From Rebecca billardiae RCC1528 (taxonomy: Eukaryota > Haptophyta), in NCBI GenBank assembly GCA_965240325.2, contig OZ251229.1:1240001-1304000 (forward strand): DNA of 64,000 nucleotides, read 5' to 3'. The notes under the pieces are model-generated. The model was not told the DNA's origin, did not search any database, and saw only the letters and a program-made list of their open reading frames with translations. Each line of letters opens with the position of its first letter. Position 1 is the first letter of the stretch. Below, in pieces: positions 1 through 11,216 of this stretch. The position numbers and the translations under genes were made by a program.

Positions 1-165
1 GGCCAATCGGACAATGTCCTTCCTGCTCGATCGTCCACGACGAGTCGTGTAGAAGCGCAGGACGTGCTGGTCGTGCATGGTGCGCAGCGCGGTGTGCAAG
101 CGCGCGAACGCGCGCTCGGGCGAGTCCTCCGGCAAGAGCTCGTCCTGCGGCTCGGTGCCCGGCTG
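1..165 (-). CDS. Possible partial exon of an unknown protein at the left edge
   Basis: On the minus strand this stretch is open to the window edge and reads like ordinary protein, with segments such as ERAFARLHTALRTMHDQHVL and GC-ending codons. A plausible acceptor (gcggcag) lies just upstream of the readable part near 166. No family is recognised, and no start or stop is seen. It could be an exon of a gene continuing to the left, or a remnant, since the next 5 kb is full of duplicated, non-coding pieces. Confidence 0.25.
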
Positions 166-460
166 CCGCTCTCCCTGCCTGCGCGCCGCCGCACGCCGCG
201 CGGACAGACAGCAGCGTCGCCATCACAGCCGGTGGGCAACAGCTGCCGGCTGGGTCGGATGCGGCTGAGCAGTGGAAGCCAGGCGAAGCGTCGTCGCGGG
301 CGAAGCTGCGCTGGGTGATGCAGCTCGGGTCAGTGGGCAAGTCGCACCCCGCCGTCGGTCGCCTCCACGCCCCAGGCTCGCTCGAGGTCGAGTCACCTGC
401 GCGGCGCGGCGTCCGATGGCCGTGTAGTCACGTACAAACAATTCGTCGGCGGGCGTGACG

Positions 461-2113
461 CCGCGGGCCGGGCGTGGCGGGGTGTACACTTTGGGCCGAA
501 GACGCATGGCAGGGCGGGGCGCGCGGGGTGAGCGAGGCACGAATGCGATGCCGACGGCTGTTGGGACCCGCCGCAGCTGCAGTGCGCGCACCTGCGCTGA
601 GTCGCGCGCACCGGCACGCACTGAGACGAGCCTTTTCGGCTCGATCGCCCTCGGTCGGCGCCGCCAAATAACGCTCACGGGTAAGCGGATTAATCCCACT
701 GCAACAGATAGGATCTGATCCTATGGCATAGGATGAGTTCACCAGAGCGCCAGCGGCTCAGTTCTGCGCATGCGATCATCGGTGTTGCTATATCGTACAC
801 ACAACTCCACCGGCTGTCGACACACACCATCTCCGCCTGCCGCCACTGCCACGGCGGTCGCGCGCGCGCGCGCGCGACCGCGCGCGCGCGCGCGATCCTA
901 TGCCATAGGATCCGCGCCAGGGACGGCTACATAGGATCGGCATGACAGCGTCAGTTGCTCGCCCCTGGCAGCCGAGCGGCGACCCTGGGCACGGACGGCG
1001 CAGGCGAGTGCTCGCACCGGATGCCCGCGCTGCCGCCCGCACCGCCGCCCACGCCGCCAGGCGCGTTGCTGCCCGTGGCACACCATTCTGGGGCGGGGCG
1101 AAGAGAGGGCAACCGCCATCGTGCGTGCGGCCACGGACCTCCCACGATGGTGGCGGCCGTCCTTGTGGACCACTAGCCCACGAATCCAAGAGCGTGCGGG
1201 TCGAGCGTCGCGTAAATCGACTGCGGCACACGCATGGCGTGTCTACAGGTGCGATACCATCCACGCACGCGACATGGCAAGATGTTCCGGCTACCTCCGA
1301 GGCTTGCTCTACATGCGTGCCGATGCTCGATCGCAACCACCTGACGACGCGAGCGACCCCCAGCGGCTTGTGCGCGCAGCCCCGGCGTGACGTACAATGC
1401 CATGCTTGGCGAGGACCAAAACGCATTGTGATTGAACCTCGTACGGCTCCGGTCGAACACAGTGAACCACGATGTGTGAGCATCAAGCTGGGTGTCATCA
1501 CAAGTGCCACATGTTGGTCGGCGTTGCCACCGTGGAGTCGCAAGGCGGCAACGACCGCGACGGCTTCACGCGCTCCATCCGTGGAGCCCAAAACATGCGG
1601 TGGTGGTCGAAAATCACAACAAGCTCGCTCTGGCGGATGGTGGCGACACTGCTACCGACCCCTAGGTGCAGTCGTACCATTCGGCAACATGAGAAAATGT
1701 CGTCTGCTGAGTCGTCCCTGGGGCCATCCTATGCCATAGGATTGAATCCTATGGGATAGGATTAGGATCGCAGTGGGATATCCGTAAGATGCCCTCATTT
1801 GGTCATATCGTCACTTCTTCGGCCACGCCCGCACGGGGCGCATATTCTGGTCGAAGCGAACCGCCGTTTTTGTAATTTTGACGTATCTCAGAAATGGTAC
1901 GGCGAAACGGTGCGAAAACGCGTGCCTAGGCGTTTTTGATTAGGGAAAGATCTGGCAGGGTTCATTTCGCGGGTACCAATAGACAAACGAGCCGCGATGA
2001 CGAACGTCGTGCCATAATACTGTTGATACTGAAACGTTGTTTTTGAAGTGTGGTTCTCTTCAGAGGAGAAGGATAATAGGAGACGATACTTTACTCCTTG
2101 AATTGGAATCAGC
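461..2113. repeat. Tandem duplication, first copy, split by an inserted element
   Basis: A ~555-bp unit occurs twice in direct orientation. The first copy is 461-685 plus 1785-2113, and the second is 2113-2670. The halves match nearly base for base. The only clear difference seen is an 8-bp indel in the GGTCGGCG tract (about 652-662 against 2305-2322). The first copy is interrupted by the TIR element at 686-1784. No gene is recognised in the unit. Confidence 0.85.
686..1784. mobile_element. Non-autonomous TIR DNA transposon with target duplication and preserved empty site
   Basis: The ends are inverted copies of each other: CGGATTAATCCCACTGC from 686, and CGGATATCCCACTGC read inward from 1784. 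Inside each end is the palindrome ATCCTATGGCATAGGAT or its mirror (718-734 and 1726-1742), with a further copy at 895-911. TAAG (or GTAAG) flanks both sides and occurs once at the uninterrupted duplicate (2341-2345), as expected of a target-site duplication. The 1.1-kb interior has a CG-dinucleotide tract (858-894) and no convincing transposase, so it would have to be moved by an element elsewhere. The superfamily is not assigned. Confidence 0.75.
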
Positions 2114-2670
2114 CGCGGGCCGGGCGTGGCGGGGTGTACACTTTGGGCCGAAGACGCATGGCAGGGCGGGGCGCGCGGGGTGAGCGAGGCACGAATGCGA
2201 TGCCGACGGCTGTTGGGACCCGCCGCAGCTGCAGTGCGCGCACCTGCGCTGAGTCGCGCGCACCGGCACGCACTGAGACGAGCCTTTTCGGCTCGATCGC
2301 CCTCGGTCGGCGTGCCGGCGCCGCCAAATAACGCTCACGGGTAAGATGCCCTCATTTGGTCATATCGTCACTTCTTCGGCCACGCCCGCACGGGGCGCAT
2401 ATTCTGGTCGAAGCGAACCGCCGTTTTTGTAATTTTGACGTATCTCAGAAATGGTACGGCGAAACGGTGCGAAAACGCGTGCCTAGGCGTTTTTGATTAG
2501 GGAAAGATCTGGCAGGGTTCATTTCGCGGGTACCAATAGACAAACGAGCCGCGATGACGAACGTCGTGCCATAATACTGTTGATACTGAAACGTTGTTTT
2601 TGAAGTGTGGTTCTCTTCAGAGGAGAAGGATAATAGGAGACGATACTTTACTCCTTGAATTGGAATCAGC
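2113..2670. repeat. Tandem duplication, second, uninterrupted copy
   Basis: This is the intact copy of the unit at 461-2113. Its junction at 2326-2350 (cacgggtaagatgccctc) is the unoccupied version of the insertion site at 681-686 and 1784-1790. The end of the unit (ctccttgaattggaatcagc) is shared at 2094-2113 and 2651-2670. Confidence 0.85.
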
Positions 2671-2749
2671 AAACCAAACGTGTATATCAGCAGGAGAATC
2701 ACGAACGGCCCACCATAATTATCAGAAAGATGCAGACGCCTTTGTCCTA

Positions 2750-2980
2750 TTCGAGTTCGATTTCTTCTATTACTTACTATCCAAAGCTTAAGGGGCAGTA
2801 CAAACGCAATCATGTAAGTCAGCGAAATGGGGTCTCTATGCTGCGGTTTCACACCTAAATCCACCTACAAAAATCCCCCAAATCCTGCGCGCATCCTCTT
2901 TTTTGATTTTGCGGAGCACGTGCGCCGCCCCCCCCGGCTTTCGCTCACGCGCAGACCTTTCGGGGGGGCCGTGCGCCATG
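2750..2980 (+). repeat. Dispersed repeat family Z, copy 1
   Basis: This block starts ttcgatttcttctattacttac, passes through aaatccacctacaaaaatcc, and ends in a C-run then G-run pair around tttcgctcacgcgcagaccttt. It recurs in the same orientation at about 5095-5330, and its second half recurs inverted at about 12240-12345. It is AT-richer than the genes and has no reading frame of note. Confidence 0.7.
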
Positions 2981-3034
2981 ATCGGCTACGCCGATCTTCG
3001 GGTAGTAAACAACGAAGTTGAGGGCGCACGGCCC
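2968..3034. repeat. Short dispersed repeat, also present inverted at 19707-19766
   Basis: The sequence gatcggctacgccgatcttc and the following gggtagtaaacaacgaagtt then gagggcgcacggcc is present here. It recurs as its reverse complement at 19707-19766, directly next to the start of the second EsV-1-7 segmental duplicate. Confidence 0.7.
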
Positions 3035-3079
3035 TACGACCAGTGGTAGTTGTCGCAGTTGTCGAGCGTTCTTCACCGA

Positions 3080-4015
3080 ATCACGATGCGCGCGCCCGGC
3101 GCGTCGCCGTGCAGGAGACGCGGGCGCAAGTAGCCGCTCCTTGCACGCCCTCGGCGTCTTCCCCTCCGAATGCGGGCCACGCGCGATGCGAGGTCGTCGA
3201 GAGCGCGCTGTCCGCCCACTGCAGCGCCAGCTCACGCGTGGACAGCGGCACGGGCCGCGGCCGCGGGCCGCCTGGGCGCACCGGCGCGCGCTCTCGACGT
3301 GCGCGCCGGGCACGATCAATCACGCCCGCCTCGAAGAGCCCGCCGATCACGCGCAAGATGAGCTCGCTCTCGTTCCGCGCCGCCGCCGCCGCCGCACCCG
3401 CCGCGCCCGCCGCGCGAGCGGAGCGCAACCCTCGGCCGGCGGTCGGCGCGGCGCCCGCGCCCGCGCCCGCGCCGGGCGCCGGCGCGCACGTCTCACAGAG
3501 CAGGGTGTGGCGATCGCGCTGGGCCGGGGCGCGGCGGCGGGCGTGAGTGCGGAGAGCAGCGTGACTCGGAAGCACGGCTGCGAGTCGTCCGGCAGGTGCG
3601 GGCGCGGCGGCGGGCGTGAGTGCGGAGAGCAGCGCGACTCGGAAGCACGGCTGCGAGTCGTCCGCCAGGTGCAGCACGTGCGCGCCGTCGCGCAGCGCGC
3701 CGCCCAGCCTCCCGCGCACGCCGAGCCCCAGCATGTGCGAGTGCCGCAGGTGCGGCCGCGCGCGCTCGCGCGCCGCGTCGAGCGCGCGCGCCGCCGCGCG
3801 GCGCCGCCGCGCGGCGCGACAGAGTCAAGAAGCGTGTCTCGAGCGGCGCGGTAGAGAGCAGCGCGGAGTAGCGCACGCGGCCGCGCTCGCCACCCTCAAG
3901 CACCGCCTCGTGCTCGTGCGCCCGCGAACAAGCGGCTCGCCCGCCGTCCTTGCCGGAGCCCGACGTGATGACGACGCGGCTGAGCCGAGCGAGCGCGGGC
4001 GCGCCCGCGCGCACG
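3080..4015 (-). pseudogene. Possible decayed minus-strand gene, family unknown
   Basis: Several minus-strand stretches look like former protein, for example ELILRVIGGLFEAGVIDRAR near 3320-3370, GVRGRLGGALRDGAHVLHLA near 3660-3720, and RVRYSALLSTAPLETRFLTL near 3830-3890. They are in different frames and no single frame covers the region. A 73-bp-offset tandem duplication (from 3541 and from 3614) shifts the frame between two of them. No family is recognised. This may be a degenerate gene, or chance open frames in very GC-rich DNA. Confidence 0.25.
3541..3685. repeat. Tandem duplication with 73-bp offset
   Basis: The stretch gcgtgagtgcggagagcagc through gactcggaagcacggctgcg and agtcgtccg occurs twice, starting at 3541 and 3614, with one or two mismatches. 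The offset is not a multiple of three. Confidence 0.75.
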
Positions 4016-4551
4016 TGAGAGAGAAATTATCGTCAGCCTTCCGTGTGCCCGCCTGTGCGCGCTCGCGGTCGGCCGTGGCGGCCAAACATGCAGAGCGAGC
4101 GGCAGTCGCGGGCCGCGCCGCAGCGGCCCCGAGCCACGAACCTGGCGGGTATTTTTCCAGCACCTCGTCCTAAGTGGGGAGCTCAAAAAACGCCGTTTCG
4201 CTTCAAAGAATGATCAAACTCAAAGATACCAGCTGGCACCCTACCTGTACGGGCGTTGGAAGCCGATCTTACCTGTGCAATCACAAGAATGCATTGCCAC
4301 CCGCATTGACGTCGTATCAGTAGATGACCAAAAGTATATCAGCAGGAGTAGCTCGATAGCCGTATGATACCAGGGCGCGCGGGAACGTCGATTCAGGCTA
4401 CCCGCGCAATAACATCTCGCGTCGCTTTGATGAATCTGAGGAGTGAACAGCTATCCGGAAAATTAGTTCGATATCTCACCTTCTTTATCATCAGTTCAAC
4501 GCACGACACGAATCTTGACTATCAGAAAGGTAGCTAGATGTCTTTGTCCTA

Positions 4552-5089
4552 AGGGGTTAAGCCACGCTATAACTGTCAGGCAGCCGCCATCGTGCGGCGA
4601 CGTGCCCACGGCCGACGTGCGCGAATTTGTGCGACGGCGGCAGCGACGAGGTCGCGGTCCCCGGCCGCTCCGACGCGCTCTTGACTTCCGCGTGGGACGT
4701 GCGGAGGTCAAGAACCCATCCTACTCGTCGCCGGTGCCAGCCTCGCCGCTAGCGGCGTCGCACAAATTTGATGATTGGTACCTTGGGCATGGCCCGCGGC
4801 CCGCATGCCAGGTCCGCGCGGCGCTCTGTGGGCAAGCGAGCCAAGGGGCGCAGCGAGTCCGGTGCGGCTGTCGTACGGGTCGAGCGCGAGCGCCGAGTCG
4901 CAGCCGCGCGGGCGCCGCGCCGCTGGCGCCGGGTCGCCCGGGGGAGAAGGCGCAGCTGCAGTGCTCCTCTGCCATATCACGCGATCCGCCGGCAGAAAGA
5001 CCAGACTTTGCGCCCAGTTTTGACCAAAACGATGGGTTTTTAACTCCGCGCGATCTGGGTAACCTGACAGTTATAGTGGCTCGGCCCTC
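4552..5089. mobile_element. 538-bp TIR element (MITE-like) with TA target duplication
   Basis: The ends are imperfect inverted repeats: AGGGGTTAAGCCACGCTATA then ACTGTCAGG from 4552, and AGAGGGCCGAGCCACTATAA then CTGTCAGG inward from 5089. TA flanks both sides (4550-4551 and 5090-5091). The related repeat near 2736-2760 runs from tttgtccta straight into ttcgatttcttc and so resembles the unoccupied site. The interior is GC-rich and has no transposase. TA duplication with short TIRs is typical of Tc1/mariner-mobilised MITEs, but that class is an inference. Confidence 0.65.
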
Positions 5090-5094
5090 TATTT

Positions 5095-5330
5095 GATTTC
5101 GATTTCTTCTATTACTTACTATCCAAGGATTAAGGGGCAGTACAAACGCAATCCTGAGCAGCGATATGGACTCAAATGAATGCGTTGTTCACTCACCTAA
5201 ATCCACCTACAAAAATCCCTCAAATCATGCGCGCCTCGTCTTTTTTGATTTTGCGGAGCACGTGCGCCGCCCCCCCCCGGCTTTCGCTCACGCTCAGACC
5301 TTTCGGGGGGGGGGCGTGCGCCATGACGTC
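5095..5330 (+). repeat. Dispersed repeat family Z, copy 2
   Basis: Direct copy of 2750-2980 with small indels in the C and G homopolymers. The TIR element 4552-5089 lies immediately upstream of this copy. Confidence 0.7.
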
Positions 5331-5460
5331 GACGTGCGAACGATACCAATTACAATCATCGTCGACGTCGTACTCTGGTTGAGGATCACACTCCCAATCA
5401 TCAAAATATTCAAAGGGACGGCCTATTAGTGGCGACGAGGCCTATATTATATATAGGCTA

Positions 5461-5545
5461 TATTATTCTTACTGTACTGGTCACATGAATGACAGTCTAC
5501 CCACACTGGGTTACCCACAATTACCCAGTGACAGTCTGGCACTTT
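5461..5545. repeat. Short dispersed repeat containing acccacaattacccag
   Basis: The stretch ttattcttactgtactggtc through acccacaattacccagtgac then agtctggcac resembles 6888-6945 (ttattttactatggtcac through cccacaattacccagcctgg). Both lie close to a block that is duplicated in inverted orientation elsewhere. Confidence 0.5.
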
Positions 5546-5610
5546 GGAGCCGGCGCGGCGGGCCCGGCCGAACAGTACGACGACTCACTCTAAAACTGCT
5601 AGTCAGCTAC

Positions 5611-5822
5611 TATGACCGCGTTCCGCGGTCCTTTTCCGTAGAACGAACGTAGTTCAGGGCCCGCGGTGGCGGTGCACCCTCCATCGCAGTCGTCTATTGA
5701 CAGACCCGGAGTTGCATGCCCGTACAACTAGACTCCAGCGGCGCGCCGCCGCCCGCCGCGCCGCGCGGCGGGCCCATCGCACTTCGCAGCCGCCGGCGCG
5801 GCGCCGATTGTGTACAGGCGGA
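5611..5822. repeat. Block repeated in inverted orientation at 17630-17855
   Basis: It begins gaccgcgttccgcggtcctt, contains ggcccgcggtggcggtgcac, and ends ggcgcggcgccgattgtgta. The reverse complement of the whole block, with indels, lies at 17630-17855, where it truncates the ubiquitin-protease remnant. Confidence 0.75.
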
Positions 5823-5828
5823 TGCGAC

Positions 5829-6132
5829 GAGGCGTGATCGACGCATGAGCGCGACTCCACGTGCACGCCAGGCCACGCGAAGCTGACAGCCAGGGAGCAC
5901 GGTGCGGGGCCGCGGATTCGTTCGGGCCGCTGCTGCTGACTGACCGCTGTCCCGCGGGTCACCGCGCACCGGCAGCGCCAGGATAGTTAGATGATTTGCA
6001 CTGGTCCGAGTAGGGTTCGACCAGCGCCTGCGCGACGGCCGAGAGGCGGGCGCGAGGCGTGATCGACGCATGAGCGCAACTCTACGTGCACGCCAGGCCA
6101 CGCGGAGCTGACAGCCCGAGGGAGCACGGTGC
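5829..6132 (+). repeat. Two direct ~77-bp repeats
   Basis: The sequence cgaggcgtgatcgacgcatg then agcgcgactccacgtgcacg and ccaggccacgcg occurs at 5829-5906. It recurs with about six differences at 6053-6132. No reading frame spans both copies. Confidence 0.65.
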
Positions 6133-6989
6133 CGAGGTCGGAGGTGCGACGGGGCACCAGTCACGGATCGTTCGCGCACGCCGCGCGTGCACGGGCTGAC
6201 ACACCTCGATCAGGCTCGGCACGCGTTGCAGAGGCACAGCCAGCTCTGGGGACGTCACGCACCACCGTCGCCCGCGCAGCTCGTCCTCCTCGTAGAGTAC
6301 CGTTCAGTTCCGAGGCGTAGCCCTCGCTCAGAGTCGACCGTCGACGATGGACTCGGATCGTCGGCGCTCCCCGGAAAGGCATGGCAAGGGCGGCGCGTGG
6401 TGAAGTCGAAGACTCAGAGATCGATCAGTCCGGCATCAGGCGCCGCTGCCCCCGAGCTTGCGAGAGCCCGAATACAGGGCGGCTGCCGCGGCGCGGCCGG
6501 GGCGCCCCGGCGACCGGGCGCGCGGCCGCGCGCAGGCATCGACACGGGGCGGCGGGGGCGCGCGGAGTGAGCGGGGGCACGAACGCGATGTCGACGGCAG
6601 TCGGGACCCGCCGCAGCCGCGCGCTCCAGGCGCCACTCGCCGCGCGCACCTGCCCATCGCCGTCCTCACCCGTCGGTCGCTCGTGGCTCGCCTCCTGAGC
6701 TCCTGTCGCCGCAGCCGCGGCGTACAAACGCGGGCCGCACACGCCGCGCACCGCGCCCCCTCCGTCTCCGACTATGCGGATAGCTGCGGCGGGTATTTTC
6801 AATGTCTCGCACTATTGGAGTTGGTTGGACGATTATGTCAACGGTCGTTCTTGGCATCTTGCAGCGGCGAGGCCATATTATTTTACTATGGTCACACTAC
6901 ATTAAGGAGAGTCTACCCACAATTACCCAGCCTGGCACACTTGGGCGTGGGTTTCGTTGATTCCTCTGTTCACTATTCAAGACGGCGGA

Positions 6990-7902
<913 letters not shown>

Positions 7903-8659
7903 CATCCAGCAGCACGGCTGCCGTCGGCCCAGTCGGACTGACGACGGCTGCGCGGCCTGTCTGTACCGTGCCAGTGAGTGTACGTACCTCATTCCCAAGC
8001 ATAAGCTGCAGATTGAATCACATATCTGCGCGCCGCGCGAGGGCACCTGTCCTTCAGCACTGGCTGCTACATCAATGACAGACAATGTGACAATGATGCG
8101 TAGTCGTTTGATTATAACGTCCGACGAAGAGTTATATTTTATATATATATATATCTATATATATAGTACTGAATACAGAATAACCGCGCGAGTACTACTA
8201 ACATACGTAGTCGCAGCATGAGTGCTGACTGCTGGTCGCTCCCATCGGCGCCCCCGCAAGGCCGAGGTCCTGCGGATCTCGGTGATCGGACGCGTACAGG
8301 CTTCGCGACACTGAGTCGTGCCAGTCCTAAGTAGCTCGCTCCGATGAGCCGGAGACTATAATTATTATGACTCTGCCACTGACAGTCTGCCACTGCAGTC
8401 TGTCACTCACTGTCATCAGAGCATTACGGATGAGAGCAGTAACCGTATAGCTCAGTGTCACCGCCTCCTCACACGGACCTCACTTCCGCAGACGGCTGAT
8501 TGAGTCATGATTGTGAGACCGGACGGATCCGGACGACTACTACAGCCGCATCGATCAGCATCGGCGGACGAATTAATCATCGTCGGAGGATGACATCAGA
8601 TCGGATGCCATCACAGTCCAATGGTCAGACGACTTACCTCGTCGTCGGTGTCTGTGCCA

Positions 8660-10258
8660 TCACCGACACCGTCTGGCGGCATCGGGCATTCGGCAATCCG
8701 CCCCGTTGCCTCTCTCGAGTCTCCCGACCAGCGGCGGCGGCAGGGGCAGCTGCGTGGCGGCATCCGAGACCGTGGCAATGCTGCTGGTGTGCATGTGCTG
8801 TCGCTTCGCTGCACGCGTGCCCTGGTCGCCCGTGCCATGCTCCAGCCTGCGCTTGGGGAGGGCGAGCCGAGTGTTAACCATGCCGGCCAGCTTGTGCGCA
8901 GCGCACCGGCTGGCGCGCGCGTCGCCCGGCATGCCGAACAAAGGCTGCTTGGTGCAGTCCACGTGATCACACTTGCGGTGCTTCATGCCGACCATGCCGG
9001 CCAGCTTGTGCGTAGCGCACCGGCTGGCGCGCGCGTCGCCCGGCATGCCGAAGGAAGGCTGCTTGGTGCAGCCCGCGTGATCACACTTGGGGCTCCTCAC
9101 GTCGACCATGCCGGCCAGCTTGTGCATGGCGCATCGGCTGGCGCGCGCGTCGCCCGGAATGCCGAAGTTCGGATACTTGGTGCAGCCCGCGTGATCACAC
9201 TTGGTGCGCCTCATCACGTTGACCATGCCGGACAGCTTGTGCGTAGCGCACCGGCTGGCGCGCGCGTCGCCCGGCATGCGGAACGACGGCACCTTGGTGC
9301 AGTTGGTGTGATCACACCTGCGGGTCACCACATTCACCATGCCGGCCAGCTTGTGCGCAGCGCACCGGCTGGCGCGCGCGTCGCCCGGCATGCCGAGCGA
9401 AGGATGCTTGGTGCAGCCCGCGTGATCACACTTGCTGTGCTTCAGGCCGCCCATGCCGGCCAGCTTGTGCGCAGCGCACCGGCTGGCGCGCGCGTCGCCC
9501 GGCATGCGGAACGACGGCACCTTGGTGCAGTTGGTGTGATCACACCTGTGGGTCACCACATTCACCATGCCGGCCAGCTTGCGCGTAGCGCACCGGCTGG
9601 CGCGCGCGTCGCCCGGCATGCCGAGTGAAGGATGTGTGGTGCAGCCCGCGTGACCACACATCGCGGGGCTCACCACGTTGGCCATGCCGGCCAGCTTGTG
9701 CGCAGCGCACCGGCTGGCGCGCGCGTCGCCCGGCATGCCGAACGAAGGCCGCGTGGTGCAGCTGGTGTGATCACACTTGGGGCTCTTCAGATCGACCATG
9801 CCGACCAGCTTGTGCGCAGCGCACCAGCTGGCACGCGCGTCGCCCGGCATGCCGAACAAAGGCCGCTTGGTGCAGCCCGCGTGATCACACTTGCGGTTCT
9901 TCACGTCGACCATGCCGGCCAGCTTGTGCGCAGCGCACCGGCTGGCGCGCGCGTCGCCCGGCATGCCGAACGAAGGCCGCGTGGTGCAGCTGGTGTGATC
10001 ACACTTGCGGCTCTTCAGGTCGACCATGCCGACCAGCTTGTGCGCAGCGCACCAGCTGGCACGCGCGTCGCCCGGCATGCCGAACGCAGGCCACGTGGTG
10101 CAGCCCGCGTGATCACACCTGCGGTTCTTCACGTCGACCATGCCGGCCAGCTTGTGCGCAGCGCACCGGCTGGCGTGCGCGTCGCCCGGCATGCCGAAGC
10201 AAAGCTGCTTGGTGCAGCCGGTGTGATCACACTTGCGCAGCCTACTCACGTTGACCAT
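8660..10258 (-). CDS. EsV-1-7 cysteine-repeat protein, copy 1 (frameshifted C-terminus)
   Basis: The protein is an array of twelve full 38-residue modules of the form C-x4-C-x16-C-x2-H-x12 (CDHAGC, then FGMPGDARAS, then RCAAHKLAGM). This is the spacing I recall for the EsV-1-7 motif, first described in a phaeovirus protein and in the brown-algal developmental regulator IMM. The modules are probably small metal-binding folds; their biochemical role is not established. A basic segment (LPKRRLEHGTGDQ, AAKRQH) follows and could be a nuclear signal. A 7-bp insertion relative to the copy at 20131 shifts the frame, so it ends after MPDAARRCR and lacks the acidic tail. The first in-frame ATG is at 10258 inside the array. 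A further partial module is readable upstream, so a 5' exon or truncation is possible. Confidence 0.75.
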   Translation of the reverse strand: MVNVSRLRKCDHTGCTKQLCFGMPGDAHASRCAAHKLAGMVDVKNRRCDHAGCTTWPAFGMPGDARASWCAAHKLVGMVDLKSRKCDHTSCTTRPSFGMPGDARASRCAAHKLAGMVDVKNRKCDHAGCTKRPLFGMPGDARASWCAAHKLVGMVDLKSPKCDHTSCTTRPSFGMPGDARASRCAAHKLAGMANVVSPAMCGHAGCTTHPSLGMPGDARASRCATRKLAGMVNVVTHRCDHTNCTKVPSFRMPGDARASRCAAHKLAGMGGLKHSKCDHAGCTKHPSLGMPGDARASRCAAHKLAGMVNVVTRRCDHTNCTKVPSFRMPGDARASRCATHKLSGMVNVMRRTKCDHAGCTKYPNFGIPGDARASRCAMHKLAGMVDVRSPKCDHAGCTKQPSFGMPGDARASRCATHKLAGMVGMKHRKCDHVDCTKQPLFGMPGDARASRCAAHKLAGMVNTRLALPKRRLEHGTGDQGTRAAKRQHMHTSSIATVSDAATQLPLPPPLVGRLERGNGADCRMPDAARRCR

Positions 10259-10499
10259 GCCGGCCAGCTCGTGCGCAGCGCACCGGCTGACGCGCGCGTC
10301 GCCCCGCAGCGTAACCCCCGCGGGGAGAGCTTGCCACTCCAGTGGATTGGGACGTGTGACCGCGATTCGTCCAGATTCCGGGGGTAATTAGCCGCCCTGC
10401 CCAGCCCGAACGAGTGCGCAGCTTCGTCGGAGCGGAATTGTATGCCTGCCGCGGTGCCGAGGCGGGACCAGGACGGCGGCGGTGGCGCTGAGCCGCGTT

Positions 10500-11160
10500 C
10501 GTTTTGTCCAGCTCCTTCATCCTCGTGCCGAAGCACCGGCTCCTCTTCTGCAAGATCGACCAGGCCGCGAGCCAGAACTTCGTGCAGCTCTTCCGCGCGG
10601 TCCGCACGCCGCACGACTGACCGGCGCTGCGCAAGCAGCTGTCTGTACAGAACACCACCACGCTGCGCTACTTATTCGGGCTGGGCGTGGAGGACGCCAC
10701 GGCGCGGCTGGCCGATCCGACGTGGCACGCCGCCGTCTTCTACAGAGAGCCGCTCGAGCGCTTCGCCTCGGCGTACGCGTCCAAGTGCACCGCGGGCCGT
10801 GACTGGTGGACGGCGCGCGCCATTGCTCGGAGGCAGCATTCGGCGTTGCGCGCCCCAGCTTCGACGAGGCGGCGGCAGCGCTCGGGCGAGGGCGCGTGCG
10901 CAACCGGTACTGGCTGCGGCAGTCTGAGCACTGCGGCGGGCTCAACGCCACCCTCGGCGCGTACAAGACGATCGAGCGCCTCGAGCCGACGCGCGCGCGC
11001 GCGGCTGTCGAGCGGCTAGCGCATGCTGCGCGCGGTCGGGGCGGACGTGCGCGCGCTGGCGCCCGAGCTGGACAAGCTGTTCCCCGACGAGCACGCGGGC
11101 GCGGCGGTGCTGCGGAGCGTCGAGCCGGGCGACGGCGCGCCGCGCAAGTGGCCGGCGCCT
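10500..11160 (+). pseudogene. Carbohydrate sulfotransferase (Sulfotransfer_2-like) remnant, copy 1
   Basis: The translated pieces match the Golgi carbohydrate sulfotransferase family that uses PAPS. LLFCKIDQAASQNFVQLF sits where the 5'-phosphosulfate-binding loop is expected. REPLERFASAYASKC is the 3'-phosphate-binding motif. YWLRQSEHCGG followed by YKTIERLE matches the conserved HW.PQ..C and E-L region. An in-frame TGA at 10618-10620 (a 3-bp insertion relative to 21853) and a TAG at 11018 break the frame. A frame change between SKC and SFDEAA could be a ~55-bp intron. The 3' end is fused at about 11175 to the EF-hand gene. It lies divergent to the EsV-1-7 gene. Confidence 0.65.
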
Positions 11161-11216
11161 CAGCTCGCGGACGGGTGGCCTTCTTCCTGCTGCGCACGCC
11201 CTTCGGCGCGGTGCGC

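Larger units (their letters stand above)
8160..11175. repeat. Segmental duplication, copy 1 (EsV-1-7 gene plus sulfotransferase remnant)
   Basis: This ~3-kb block matches 19766-22394 across a non-coding left flank (gtgctgactgctggtcgctc and so on), the EsV-1-7 repeat gene, and the divergent sulfotransferase fragment. It differs mainly by three extra 114-bp repeat units and small indels. The match ends at 11175/22394, after gcggacgggtgg. Beyond that point this copy runs into the EF-hand gene, whereas the other copy runs into unrelated sequence. Confidence 0.85.

Noticed and set aside
8621-10387. Plus-strand repetitive open frames (HAGQLVRSAPAGARVARHAE repeats)
   Set aside because: Antisense shadow of the EsV-1-7 array; the 114-bp period keeps every frame open.
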